64,000 nucleotides of DNA from Hyalella azteca (GCF_000764305.2 NW_025939164.1:20057-84056), one strand, 5' to 3'. Positions 12,301 through 24,801 are shown, counted from the stretch's first letter. Notes: generated by a model not told the origin, from the letters alone. Numbers and translations are program-made.

Positions 12301-14700
12301 TTAATAGAAAAAACATTTTTGGAAGTGGTATGGATAGTGAACTTTTATTTGTACATTGTTTTTAACTGCGGTCATAAAGAGAGATTTCGATACTACCCAA
12401 TTAAGCATCGTACAAAAATAATGCATTGGATATTTGAAAAGAAAATATTGGTCTCGATCATTACTATCAAAGACAGGATAATTATTGTTTAAGAAGATCA
12501 AAATTGCAGCAAAGCAGAAATTTCACAAATTATTCATGCGGTAATGAGCATTATTGAATTTTTCTCTATCAAACAAAAACTATTAAAATCACATAGTTCT
12601 AGTTTGACGAGAAGTTCGGTTTGTAGGACCGAATACAAAAAAAAAATGCTGAAATAATTATAATGTTCACTCATATAGAGGTGACTTTATTTTAACCAAA
12701 AGAGAGAAAATGTGAAAGATTTCATATATTTTTCTTTCATCAACAAGTGATAGAAAATTAAAACCTGGTGTCAATTATTCCTTCAACGCGATGTAGGTAT
12801 ATGATTATTTACATTTGAGAGGAATTTTTTCCTTATTTTTTAGTTACAGTAAAGCGCCTTATTAGCGTTTATTATTTGATGTTAAGTTGATTGAACGTGT
12901 GCAAGAAAACACGAAACACAAGCGTATCACAATTTTCTATCGAATGATGGATGTCTCGCATCAGAAAAATAATACACGATCCCTTCGCATACAAAAACAC
13001 GCAATCGGCCAGAAGTATAAATCGGCTTTAACGATCAGAACTGATTTTTTTCCCTGGGATTTTACTCGTGTTGATTAGATTCTTAAATTGTTCGGCTTGG
13101 ATTGTTACCAGCAGCTACTTTGTTGACAATCTTATCTTTCAATCAATCTTTTATCCTTTCAATCAATCAATCATTTCAATCAATCAATCTCATCAATCCA
13201 TTTCATTTTCAATCAATCTTTTATCTCGACAATCATTTATCCTTTCATTTGATTTTAGAGAGATTAATGTTATTATTTCGTTGTTGCGTGAATTATCTGA
13301 TTAGCGCTGTGATTGTCGTGCTTCTGCGACACCAACCTGAGAAAAAAGACCAATAATGTACTAGAGGTTTTCATTAGATAATCAATGACATACAGTTAAT
13401 TAAACAAGTATTAATCGAATAGAATAGTGTTTTTAAAGTATGTAGGTACTTATTTGAAAAAATTATTAAATTATTAAAAAATTCCTTCAGCATCAAATTA
13501 GGCAATTGATATTTTAAGCAAAATAAGAAAATACCATTACCCAAATCATCAATAGTTGCAGGTTGTGATTGATTGTACAAATGATTATAAAGCTGATATT
13601 GTTATAAGTCGTAGCCTTCGCGTTTGTCTTTAAAAGTCCTGAAGAAATGAGCCGTCTCTTAAAAGGTTTGAGTGGAAAATTTCTTTTATGTCTTAGCTAT
13701 TTGGCCTTCATGTCAGTACTTTTGACGGATCGATCTCTTATATTCGATGACAAAATTATCGTGCACTAAAATCTTGCCTGAGTATGGATAAGTGGATTTG
13801 AATGTAACAAGGTTGAATCCAGATAGAATCATGAACTTTGAGTCTCTGTTCATTTTTGAGTAACATAAGAAAATTAAGATTTTTTTGAGTTGTTATTTGA
13901 TTTAAAAAATTATTTACTTTTATATCCGAGAAAATCAGATGCATTGAAAAAATAATTATTTGTTCTCAAACTAAATTTAGTAAATTGTTGGCCTTTCGCC
14001 TAACGTCTGCTATGAAGACGCATGGCTATCACAGCTCTATGCACTGAATTCATATTAAGCAATTCATTATGTGAATATTTAAACAATTAATTAATTAATT
14101 TAAGAAAACCATAGAAGTTTTATTTATTATTTATTTAACTAGTGTACTTCAATCTTAGCGCCAGTAGAATGAGACTGTCAAACCATGCCACTAAAGGGCC
14201 ATTCCAACACTCGGATATGAATATAGACAGATAGAGTCCTTCTTCAAATAATTTGATACTGTTGTCTCTTCAAAATATTATTATCTAAATAGAATATTTT
14301 ATTAAGAATAAGTTAGAGCCTACTTTAATGTGTTTATTCTTGAACAAATTACGAACCATGTGAGAATTTCAAATTGAAGTAAAAAAATAACTGCTTGTGG
14401 CGAAATATTTTTGGGGTATTAATTTTATAATTTTTTTATAATCTCATTATCTTTTAACTCTAGTGCTTGTTTTCGTTCATCCATGTTATGAAACGAAAAT
14501 CAAGCCATAAAACTAAAAAGTGTTATTTATCTGTTAAAAATTTATGCAGATTAAAGAATGTTTGTGCAGCAAAATTTCGCCCCAACAAAAATCACATAAC
14601 TTTAATGTTCATATATATTTTCAGAGAAATTTCCCAATTAATTCGATTAAAGTAACAGAACTGTTAGAAGATTTACACCGACTGGTCGGAGCTTATTTAT
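12301..14700. other. AT-rich spacer upstream of the lectin gene
   Basis: No supported gene. Contains a (TCAA)n-type microsatellite at 13136-13225. Small open frames here lack domains and splice context. Confidence 0.5.
13136..13225. repeat. TCAA-rich microsatellite
   Basis: Interrupted runs of CAATCAATC and TTTCAATCAATC-like words across about 90 bp. Confidence 0.75.
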
Positions 14701-14721
14701 TGGAATCTCCCTCGACAAAAA

Positions 14722-17027
14722 ATGCTGTTCGAACTGTTAATACTTCATTTGTTGCTTACATTACGAGAGTCTCCGGTATCCGCTGGTAGCCATGAAATTT
14801 GGTTATCATCAAAACTGGATGAAATTGTGATGGAAAATAGTGGCGGAAAGTCAGAGAAGGTTCACTTAGCATCAGTGATCCAGTGTTTTGCGGCAGCCAT
14901 GAGCCGGGACTGGAGCATTGGGGTTTGCTGGTCGAAGGAAAATGTTGGCAGTGAATGTCGAATTTGGGATGTCGTAGCTGTTTACAAAGCTCGCGGCCTG
15001 AAAAGCGGAGTCTTGGGCCACACTCCTTGTAAGATCCGGCAAACATATAATGGTGAGAAAGCGTGTATAATCAAACAGAATTATAGATATCAAACTATGT
15101 TCATATGAATAAGCCCAGCTTGGATGCATAAAATAAAATATTTTATGTTATTGTTAAATAAAAACCTGGAAGACTAGATAAGAAAAGCTTAAGCGCCTGA
15201 AAATAGTTATAATTGCGCCAGCGCCAGGTTGGTTCACCAAGCAAACTAAAACTTTGGGGAATCAGAAATTGTAGAAATAAAAATTAAAGAATGTAAAAGT
15301 CATAGAATTTAATGCAGTATGAAGTGTTTTAATGGATACTAAAACAATTTAATTTGCAGGCTGTGTGAAGCAAGATGGAAGTTTGGCTGCTGTGAACGAA
15401 CTTTATACCATTGGCGGAGAGATGACCTACCGGTGCACAGCCGATGGTCCTATTTTTACTGGTAAGTTCATTGCGTTAGTAGCAACAAATTATAAGGTTT
15501 GCAAATGCAAAACAGTTGAAAGGCCTAACAATTATATTTCGCTTGAAGTGCAATGCAATTATTCAATAAGAATTTCATTGGTAATTATTCTGTGAACAAA
15601 TATTCAGGTTCTGAAGAATACCTTTTTCAGGTTGCTATTCCTCAACTGGTACGTTAATTGATGACGGAAAGATCTACGTAATCGACTGTGAAAAGGCCCA
15701 AAAATGTACGGAAAATGGATTCATCGATGCAGGTAATTGATAAAAGGAAAGATTTTCCTAAAGTCTATAAGGCAGATATTTATGTATTTGTAAATGCAAA
15801 TTACAGTTATCCTACAATTTTCACTGTTGCGAGAATTGCTAGCGCCCTCAAACTATTCTCATCTGCGCAGCGTACTCAGAATAATATAAAAAAACATTAC
15901 GGTAAACTCAACAATCGCTATCTCTTTCCAGAGAAGTGAAATATTTGAAATATTCAAAGTTTAAATCAATAACCGCAGGGCGACACTTTTACATTGCATT
16001 TAAATGTTCGCAAGTTGTACATTAACTAGAAAGTATTGAAAATTCTCAACTTTGCTTTTTTAACAACTATTAATGTTGATCGCTACATTAATGTTGATAA
16101 ATCGTATGTACTTCGAAAAGAGTCGGGATTTTATGAACTTTTTTCTCTGTAGAGTGATCGGAGCTCATTGAGAAAGCCAAATGTGTACGGTGTGCTGAAG
16201 AGATTGATATCTCTTACCTGAGTAAAATCAAAGAGAAGTCATTAAATATCCCTGCGAAATCCCATTGTTGAACGTCATTTTTTCTTCATCTTATGATATC
16301 TGACACATTTCTTGCTCATAGTGCCAGAGGTAAAAACGACTTGCGAAGCGCCCTTTACGATGACCGCCTCATCCGACTGCCTCTACGTCGTTCCCAACAC
16401 CATGAACTGGTGCAGCGCTCGTGCAACGTGTCAGGCAATGGGGGGTGACTTGTACTCGGCAGACACCGCGGACAACTTCACAGCTGTTAGGAAATACCTG
16501 CAAACTGCAACTGGTGCGTAACTAATGCATGAAGGTTGACTTGCAATTAGTAGAAAATAGAGAAAGGGGGAAAAAAGAAAATTAAAATTTTTCGAAAAAC
16601 ATTCCTTACTGGCAGAATCATAGCATTCACCTATATGACCTATGGTTTGCTAAAATCTAAGGTAACTATTTGAATTTTTAGGAAAATTGTTTAAGTAAAT
16701 ATTTTCACAACAATTCAATAAGGTTGAGTCAGAGTGTTCATTCAATTCATTAAGGTTGAGTCATGCACCATGCTAAAAATAAATAATTATTTCTTCGCAG
16801 ATAAGCGTTTTCTGTGGGTGGCAGTGAAGAAAGTCAACTTGGCATGGCAATGGTTGAAAAATGGACGCAGTCCCGGGATTTCCACTGGGACCGGAGACTG
16901 GATGTGGTGGCAACCCTACTCGTGGGATGAATGCGCTGCAATGAATAAAGATGGCGATTACAAGCTCGCTGGTTTCAACTGCGATGCGTCCACATTAAAT
17001 GCGGTCTGCGAAGTGAGGGTACAATAG
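14722..17027 (+). CDS. Secreted C-type lectin-domain protein, 5 exons
   Basis: Exons 14722-15052, 15360-15461, 15631-15732, 16322-16513 and 16801-17027 join in frame (318 codons with stop, 317 residues). Residues 1-21 form a signal peptide (MLFELLILHLLLTL start), so the protein is secreted. Residues ~45-95 carry a cysteine pattern that may be PAN-like; this is only a resemblance. Exons 2 and 3 are each exactly 102 nt and encode paired 34-residue modules that both begin Gly-Cys. The C-type lectin fold spans ~186-316. It has paired cysteines at 186/198, the helix signature NWCSARATCQAMGG (208-221), the core WVAV (248-251), and C287, C303 and C312. The canonical sugar/calcium motifs look altered: WQPYSW (279-284) stands where QPD/EPN is expected, and FNCD (301-304) where WND is expected. 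Calcium-dependent sugar binding is therefore doubtful. All internal introns are phase 1. AATAAA at 17794 would place the following minisatellite in the 3' UTR. Confidence 0.88.
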
Positions 17028-17043
17028 TGAACCCATGATCACA

Positions 17044-17745
17044 CATTCAATGCGGTGTGTGAAATGAGGGTGTGAACACACGACTACATATTCAGCGCAG
17101 GGAGAAGTGAATGTGTGAACACAAGACTACATATTCAGCGCAGGGTGAAGTGAAGGTGTGAACACACGACTACATATTCAGCACAGGGTGAAGTGAAGGT
17201 GTGAACACACGACTACACATTCAGCACAGGGTGAAGTGAAGGTGTGAACACACGACTACATATTCAGCGCAGGGTGAAGTGAAGGTGTGAACACACGACT
17301 ACATATTCAGCGCAGGGTGAAGTGAAGGTGTGAACACACGACTACATATTCAGCGCAGGGTGAAGTGAAGGTGTGAACACACGACTACATATTCAGCGCA
17401 GGGTGAAGTGAAGGTGTGAACACACGACTACATATTCAGCGCAGGGTGAAGTGAAGGTGTGAACACACGACTACATATTCAGCGCAGGGTGAAGTGAAGG
17501 TGTGAACACAAGACTACATATTCAGCGCAGGGTGAACTGAAGGTGTGAACACAAGGCTACACATTCAGCGCAGGGTGAAGTGAAGGTGTGAACACAAGAC
17601 TACATATTCAGCGCAGGGTGAACTGAAGGTGTGAACACAAGACTACATATTCAGGGCAGGGTGAACTGAAGGTGTGAACACACGACTACACATTCAGCGC
17701 CGGGTGAAGTGAAGGTGTGAATACACGACTACCTATTCAGCGTTC
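17044..17745 (+). repeat. 43-bp minisatellite, ~16 units
   Basis: Sixteen near-identical 43-bp units (core GTGTGAACACACGACTACAT, then ATTCAGCGCAGGGTGAAGTG). The segment 16993-17043, which includes the last lectin codons and the stop, aligns as a diverged 51-bp first unit with a 6-bp insertion. The first AATAAA after the lectin stop is at 17794, beyond the array, so the array is probably transcribed in the lectin 3' UTR. Confidence 0.92.
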
Positions 17746-17793
17746 ACTGCAGGGGACTGGTAATCATGTAGGGAATAGCACCCGAACATATTT

Positions 17794-17799
17794 AATAAA
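17794..17799 (+). terminator. Candidate polyadenylation signal of the lectin gene
   Basis: First AATAAA downstream of the stop at 17027. None occurs inside the 43-bp array. Using it gives a 3' UTR of about 0.8 kb made mostly of minisatellite. Confidence 0.45.
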
Positions 17800-17975
17800 T
17801 TTACTCCATTTCAGGGGTTTTCAAAGCCAGGCTAACAAGAGTTATGCATATAGGAACAGATTAAAATTAACTAGAACGGATGGATGAAATTGGTTGATTA
17901 ATGACAACAAATTGAGGATTATTGTAAGCTCACGAGACCTGCTCGATGATGGTGGCCACGGGATGATGGTGGAAC

Positions 17976-18062
17976 GTGGTGATGACGAGGTGTCAGGAGC
18001 ACGTGGTGATGACGAGGTGTCAGGAGCACGTGGTGATGACGAGGTGTCAGGAGCACGTAGTG
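17976..18062. repeat. 27-bp tandem repeat, ~3 units
   Basis: Units built from GAGGTGTCAGGAGCACGTGG followed by TGATGAC. They merge directly into the 31-bp array that follows and share its CACGTG core. Confidence 0.85.
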
Positions 18063-18084
18063 ATGAGATGTACGTGGAGTCCCA

Positions 18085-18480
18085 GGAGGCACGTGGAGTT
18101 GCACGTGTTGTTGTGTAAGGCACGTGGAGTTGCACGTGTTGTTGTGTAAGGCACGTGGAGTTGCACGTGTTGTAGTGTAAGGCACGTGGAGGTGCACGTG
18201 TTGTTGTGTAAGGCACGTGGAGGTGCACGTGTTGTGTAAGGCACGTGGAGTTACACGTGTTGTTGAGTGACTCACGTGGAGTTGCACGTGTTGTTGTGTA
18301 AAGCACGTGGAGTTGCACGTGTTGTTGAGTGAGTCACGTGGAGGTGCACGTGTTGTTGAGTGAGTCACGTGGAGTTGCACGTGTTGTTGTGTAAGGCACG
18401 TGGAGTTGCACGTGTTGTTGAGTGAGTCACGTGGAGGTGCACGTGTTGTGTAAGGCACGTGGAGTTGCACGTATTGTAGT
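18085..18480. repeat. ~31-bp E-box minisatellite
   Basis: About 13 units of ~31 bp, each with two CACGTG hexamers (GGCACGTGGAGTTGCACGTG, then TTGTTGTGTAA). A 4-bp-shorter unit variant (GTTGTGTAAGG) and a GAGTGAGTCACGTGG variant alternate irregularly. Together with the 27-bp repeat there are 27 perfect CACGTG sites in about 475 bp. Long minus-strand open frames through this stretch are repeat artefacts. Confidence 0.92.
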
Positions 18481-19959
18481 GATATTATAAGGCAGCAATG
18501 TGTGCGTTGCTGGTGCTGACGTGCAGATGCATGATCCTGCTGGAGAAGCTGCTGGAAAAGGAGTGGGCTGTTAGGGTCTGCAGAAGTGAGGTGTGAGAGA
18601 TCTACTGGAAATAAGTGTTGCCGAGGGAAGCAGCGATTCGCTAGCAGGAATTCACTCTAAACTCTTTTCTTAAATATAAAAGTTGTTATGTAGCGAGATC
18701 CGCTACAATCAATGGACCCCAACGGCGCCCAATTCAATCAACTTTTTGCACGGATGGCAAGTAGTGTAGTGTATTGTAATGTAGTGCATGAATCAGTAGG
18801 GTAATGATTTTTGCAACTTGAAAAATTAGTGGCACCTCAAGTTATACCTATAGGCCTAAAAACATGTAATACTGGTGTTTACATAGTTGGTTCAATTAAA
18901 GTTAGTAATAAATTATGCATGTCATGGCTAACTCATTCGCAATAGATGAAATGAAGAAGAAGAAAATTAACCAACTCATAATGATTATTTATATACAGTG
19001 CAAAACGGAAATACATGAATCTTTCTTGTGGTGCTTGCAACTCGTATATTCTAATGCACACTTCGCAGTACGAAATGGCGAAAGTTTTTTGGCTTCAAAA
19101 ATCACTCGAGACCGAATGTAAAGTGAATCTGCTACCTTTTACACTGGTAAAAACCCAGATGTGCAGGTGCAAAGTCGATAAATTATAATGATGTATGATA
19201 TCATTCATTACTCGATGCCCGTAAAGTCCTAAAATCGCATTATAATAAGTTATTCTACTAGTGTTTCGAATAACACGGGCAATAGTATTCTACCAACAAG
19301 CAATATTGCAGGCAAAATAGCTATTTCCAATTATACACAATTTGATAAATTTAAATAGATCCAACATAAATTAGTACAGTAAAGAACCTGACTTCAACCA
19401 TCCCTTTTGCAAATTTTCTTCTAAAACGCTTCTTAAAATTAGGCTGCTATTTAGTCCATAAAGTATATCTACTAATCTATATTGTAGTCATGCACGAATG
19501 AGATATTGTACGTTGAAATGAAAAAAGCTTTGACTGATACCTGAGAAGAAAGCACTTTCCAGAGACCGCTTATTTCACAACTCTCACGTCTTCGTGCATT
19601 GTTTGAAATGCAGAAAAATATTGTAGTTCAGTAGAAGCATCGCATCGAATGCACTCAAAATAATTCAGGCTCCAGCTTGTGACGCATGACTAGGCAAGAG
19701 GCATTATAATGTTTAATTATATAATGGTAATTCATGCTTCTTTGTTCCTTTCCCGAAACGTGCACTTAACAGTTAAGCCTTAACTGGAAATCGACGCTGA
19801 TTACGTTATAATTATTTAATAAGAATGTAGAGAATTCTTTTCTTCTATGTAAGGGGGGTAAATAATGTTTTTTGTGCCTTTTCTAAGAACACTGACTTTC
19901 TTTATAACTTGAAGTGAAAAATTGCATAAATTGTTCTTCATGCTACACATGAAACTGCA
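18481..19959. other. AT-rich spacer
   Basis: TGTAGCGAGATCCGCTACA at 18690-18708 is a 19-bp near-palindrome followed by the CCCCAACGGCG motif also seen at 8577. Together they may be a retroelement relic. Nothing else supported. Confidence 0.4.
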
Positions 19960-21730
19960 CCGAGTGGGAACGGGGTCCAGAGCTGGCAGCAGTATTCAAG
20001 GAGAGGCATCACAAGGGCTCTGAAAAGCGTAATTATCGATTCCGCTTCTCTTGTTCTGAACGTCCGCCAGATCCACCCCGCCGATTATTGCGATTATTGC
20101 CGCCTGCCTCCTGCGATTCTTGCCGCTATGTGATCATCATATTCACTCTGAGTATTCATCAACACTCCTAGGTCGTGAACTGTTCGCTTCTCTCCGATTT
20201 CCGAGCCGTCAGGTGCCGGGTAGCAGTGCTAAATACCAGCTCTCCTGCCACCTCTGTATCTCACATTCGCCCGTTGTATCGGCCCGTTGAACTGTATTTT
20301 GTTCACTTGGACCCACTCATATATTGCAGAGAGGTCATCTTGCAACCTCTCGCAATTTGTCTTGTCCGCAATAGTTATTAGTACGTATACTGGTGACGTC
20401 CGCGAATGACGACGCAGAGGCGTGGTTCACTGCCATACCTGCCGGCGATGTAGATGAGGAAGACTATAGGGCCAAGTACCATTCCCTGTGGTACTCCATT
20501 CTTCATCCCGGCCTCACTGGTCTCCCTGTGGTACTCCACTCTTCACTCCAGCCTCGCTGATCTCCCTGTGGTACTCCACTCTTCACCCCAGCCTCGCTGA
20601 TCTCCCTGTGGTACTCCACCCTTCACCCCAGCCTCGCGGATCTCCCTGTGGTACTCCACCCGTCACCCCAGCCTCGCGGATCTCGAGCCTCCGACAACGA
20701 CAGCTCGTAGTCTTTCAGTCAGGATGTTGTGGATCCATTCCAACAATTCGCCTGTAGATCCTGCAATAGTCTTAACATTCTGAAGATCACTCCATGGCCA
20801 ACTTTGTCAAACGCTTTCGCGGTCTAAATACACCACATCCACCTCGGCCCCCACCTCCAGCATGACCAAAATTTGGTGGAGATGCTCCAATAACTGAGAT
20901 AAACAGGAGCGAATTTGCCCGGAATCGTGTTGTCTTCTGTTGAAAAAGTCAGCTTCCTACATGTTTTGCACCTTTCTTCTGGCCACGACCTTCTCAAATA
21001 CCCTGATTACGTGTGATGTTAATGTAGCCGGCCTGTAATTTTGGGGTTTGTCTCTCGCACCTCCTATTTAGATTAGGGTTATTAGCCGTAATTTTAGGTT
21101 ACTAAGTAACGTTTCCTTCTCTCAAAGATGTTTTCCAGAGCAAATTCAGAGGAACCTTTAGTGCACCGACACATTTTTTCAGTAACATGTACTGCAAGGG
21201 CCCAGGAGCCGAATAACTAGATAATTCTTGGATTCTCCTCTCTAGATCCGATGTTCCAAACTCAATGTTCAGCAGGCACCACTGTGGGCCTGATTTGGCC
21301 TTTGACTAGGCATACGTGTAGAAATATTTGGGATTCTTAATGGCAGCCACCGCTCGCGTCTCCGCCACCTAGCTGGTGCTCAGCCTCTATGAATCCTGCA
21401 GTTGTCGTTCAGTATCCTCAATTTTCTTCTTACGAATAGCTCATTTTCTCAAGTGGATTTGTCTGTCCATAGGAATTGTGTTCCGTTTGGGGGTCGTTCT
21501 TCCCTGCGCATGACGCGCATACCTGCAGAAATGCTTCGCACACCTTGTTGTAAATTGCTTCGGCATTCAACTCCAGAAACTCGGATCTCCAATCGACTTC
21601 GAGTAAATCTGTCAAATGGCCTCTCAGTCCGTTTTTCAATGGCGAAAATTCAGGCTCTTCCACATACTGGAAATGCCTCCTGACCACTACCTTCTCGATA
21701 ACCTTGATTACCTGGAGAGTCAAGGTCACA
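19960..21730 (-). pseudogene. Decayed CR1/Jockey-type LINE ORF2 (reverse transcriptase)
   Basis: Reading the minus strand from 21730 down: a linker region with VIKVIEKVVVRR; the RT start NYRPATLTSHVIRVFEKVVA around 21040-20985; a frameshifted LDFAKAFDKVGH equivalent near 20820; GVPQG-MVLGPIVFLIYIAG near 20480-20420; and FADVTS in place of the catalytic YADDT near 20385. The C-terminal segment ends with FRALVMPLLEYCCQLWTPF near 20030-19970. The catalytic aspartate pair is altered, there are many stops and frameshifts, and a 40-bp tandem repeat has expanded inside the RT palm. It is clearly dead. Family placement is by motif style only. Confidence 0.82.
20481..20682 (-). repeat. 40-bp tandem repeat inside the LINE RT
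   Basis: Five units of 40 bp (core CTCCCTGTGGTACTCCACTC) expanding the conserved GVPQG-T region of the reverse transcriptase. Because 40 is not a multiple of three, every extra unit shifts frame. Confidence 0.88.
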
Positions 21731-22561
21731 GGTTTGGCGGATGGACCGCAAATGGTGGTACAGTAGTGTTAACCCAGGTTTCTCAACACGACGACAGGAA
21801 TAAATAATTTATTCATATTGTGACAATTGACAAACATAGACACACATACACACAAAACTGGGTTGAAATGAGTTCTGCCATCGACGCTAATGATTGATTG
21901 CCTGGAGTCAGGTATGGCAAACCAACCTTAAGAGGAGCGTCTGGGCAAAATTAAATCTCAGCTATTTACTGACGGATCAGTTTGAAACTCGGTACACATG
22001 TGTAAAACCAAAAGAAAAAATTTTTTCTTCGTGTTAATTTTTCGAAAAATGAAAGAAAACGTAAAATTCTTAAAAAACGACCCGTCTCTTATGACGATTT
22101 GACACTCTGCTTTCACTGTTTCACGAATGGTGTATGCTTCAACATCATTCTAGTTTAACTGTTTACGCTTTTTCTGCGCCCGATTTATCCCAGCCGGCTC
22201 TCGGTTGCTCAAAAACAAAACTGGAAAGGAGGGGTGTCCTGCACACTTTCGCAATGAACAATTTATGCATTTTACTGACTCCAGTCGTTTCCGACGAAAC
22301 ACTTCATTGCATCACTTGGGCCTAAGCTGTACAAATTAACAACAGGCACAACAAAATATAACCGTCAAACAGCAACGATGAACTTCAGTGATATTCAAGA
22401 CAGAGCCGACACCTCCTGCCTCGCCCGCGCTCTTGAGGGATACGCTAAGTTCTGCATGCAGAGCCAAGTTAAAATTCTCTAATTCTCTGACTCGTGTGCG
22501 GGCAAATTGCCCTCTGGCACCGGGTCTCTCAGGACTGGGGTGACAGCAGGCGCAGTGATCT
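21731..22561. other. Spacer upstream of MITE B2
   Basis: No supported gene. Short frames at 21616-21807 and 22134-22325 lack context. Confidence 0.4.
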
Positions 22562-22707
22562 GGGGCCATACTTTCAAAACTCGCTAAGTGAACGTAAGTA
22601 CTTACGCACTATTTTCTTATCTATGATCGGTGGATTTGGCTTGAAAGGCCGTCAATGATTGGCGGATGAACTTACGATCTCTTATCTTTTTTTGAGAGTG
22701 TGGCCCC
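22562..22707 (+). mobile_element. Family B MITE, copy B2
   Basis: Complete ~146-bp copy. TIRs are GGGGCCATACTTTCAAAA and TTTTTTGAGAGTGTGGCCCC, with the full core including GGCGGATGAACTTACGATCT. No coding capacity. Confidence 0.85.
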
Positions 22708-24797
22708 TGCTCTGGCGCGTTTGCGGCCGTGTCCTTGTGAGACAACGCTGTGGGTATGATGGTTGCTATGTGATATGCAGCTAGCGAGGATATTTGCTGT
22801 TTAACAAAGGCCTACAACCAATCACGAATTGCATAATATAATATATAATTGCGCATAGACAACCTATGAATGCTTTTGCAAAACGCAATTTGGAATAATA
22901 AAAAACACTTCCCGAATATCTGGTGTTTTATTTTTCTTATTCTAGCCTGTTATTTTGTTTACAGGATATCGATAAGCAAGCTTAGAAGGAGTGCAGTTTA
23001 ACGTTAGTGTCCACTATGTAGAAATCAGCTTGGAGTTTTTGTGTTTTCCGTCATGTTAAAAAATCTCTGGCGACAGCAATTATTTTACATGAAATATAGT
23101 TCCCATAATAATGCAACACTGATATAGTACCGCCTTCAGTTTTTGGGCTGCCATAAAAATAGTTAGAATGGCATATAACGCAAATTAATTCACAAGCAAA
23201 CCAGAACTTAATGAAAAACTTCTGTAACCTTTGTAATGCATGGATTCGCTCTAGGCATATAACTCGTCATCAGTACGACCGTGCAATATAGAGCAGGTCG
23301 TCGCTACAACCTCCCAGAAGAGATCTCTGACGACCACCTTGTACGTCTGATTAACCTGCCCCACTCACGCCAGGGTTGCTATTGACGTCTCGTTCAGCTA
23401 ATGCCACAGTACAGTCCTTTAAAATTTCGGTTCGGTCGAGTTTGGGGACCAGATTTACAAACCATTTCAAGACCAAATAATAAATTTTCAAAACTTGGTG
23501 GAGGTGTTACTAAGTATCTTGCGTACCTTTTTAATATAGGTATCAGAAAGATGTCACATCTCTAATGAAGTTGTAACTTCTGGGAATGAACGCCATGTCA
23601 GAAGCAATCACTTCCCTTCTAATCGTCATTGCTGCCGTACTGCCATCTCACTTCGACCATCTATGCAATCTCGCTGTCTCGCTGTGCAATCTCGCATGTA
23701 CTTGGCAGAGATAAGAATAATCATCGGGTGATATTTAGGATAGGAAAAAACAATAGGTATTGTCTGGAGCGAGTCTAGACATGTGAAGAATAGCCATTTG
23801 CTTTCGGTTTTAATGATGTGATCATCCGGATATGGAAATTCAGTGCCACTATAATGTAAAAAACGCTTGACGTTCACGCTATTATAACAAACAATAATTC
23901 AAAGCTGTTATGTTAAACTCTCTATTGATCTATTCTTGTTACCCATGATGCTTATTCGACTTTACTTGTACGTTTCTCGAAATTACTTATTATAAATAGA
24001 CCGAGGTAACAAAAAGCAAGTGTTTCGCCAATTAGAGTTATTCTACCATCAGAATCGATCTCAAACTAATTAGTTACTTACTTGAATTTACCCGCGGTGC
24101 ACTGAAATAATTATACGTTTTGTTTTGATTTTGAACGTTCGCACTGCACACTTACGGCCCATCTCAAAGAGGTTGCAGTGACCATGTAGATACGTTTCCT
24201 CAAGTTACCCCCGCAACTCATTTTCTAAGAGTGTTGCTAGACCATTATAATTTAGCAGTGTTACCCATCAACTCTAGCTCAATATTATTATTTATGTTAT
24301 TGCCTTAAGCGTCACAATTAGTTATCAACTGCAATTGGAATACTGTTGAATATGAATTATTATATATTTATAATATTGGCACCGACCTAGGACATTGCAA
24401 CATTAAGTAACTACAGTAGTCATAATCATTTACACATTTGTAATACAGTGCGTAACCTGGTCTCCAGGCCTAGTCCCATTATTGAGGAAAACTCTTACCG
24501 TTTTTCCATCCACAATACGAAACATAATTACTTACACGCCTTAGCCCAACCACAGGGCGTTTCCGCATTTGGTACAACCAAACGTTTCGCACGAGTCGCA
24601 GACCTTAAGGTACGCATACCATGCTGCTAGCATTCCCACGTCTTACAAGGTATACACAACCTCAATTTGCGACACCAACCAAGGATCCTCAAATTATCCG
24701 CGACCAGAATTCGAAATGTATGAGGATGTGCATTGTGAGGCACACAGTGTAGCACTACTCTGGAGGGCAGTAATGGAATGGGGCTGGTGAAACCTTC
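22708..24797. other. Spacer, nothing firm
   Basis: No supported gene. A more GC-balanced patch at 23280-23420 hints at decayed coding sequence but has stops in all frames. Confidence 0.4.
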
Positions 24798-24801
24798 TTA
24801 A

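Noticed and set aside
17842..18470. Minus-strand open frames of up to 183 codons with Gln-Leu-His-Val repeats
   Set aside because: Pure translation of the E-box minisatellite; unit length and stop-free frame explain it without selection.
18690..18745. LTR end plus primer-binding site
   Set aside because: TGTAGCG...CGCTACA and a following TGGACCCCAACGGCG are suggestive, but no second LTR or internal coding region is seen.
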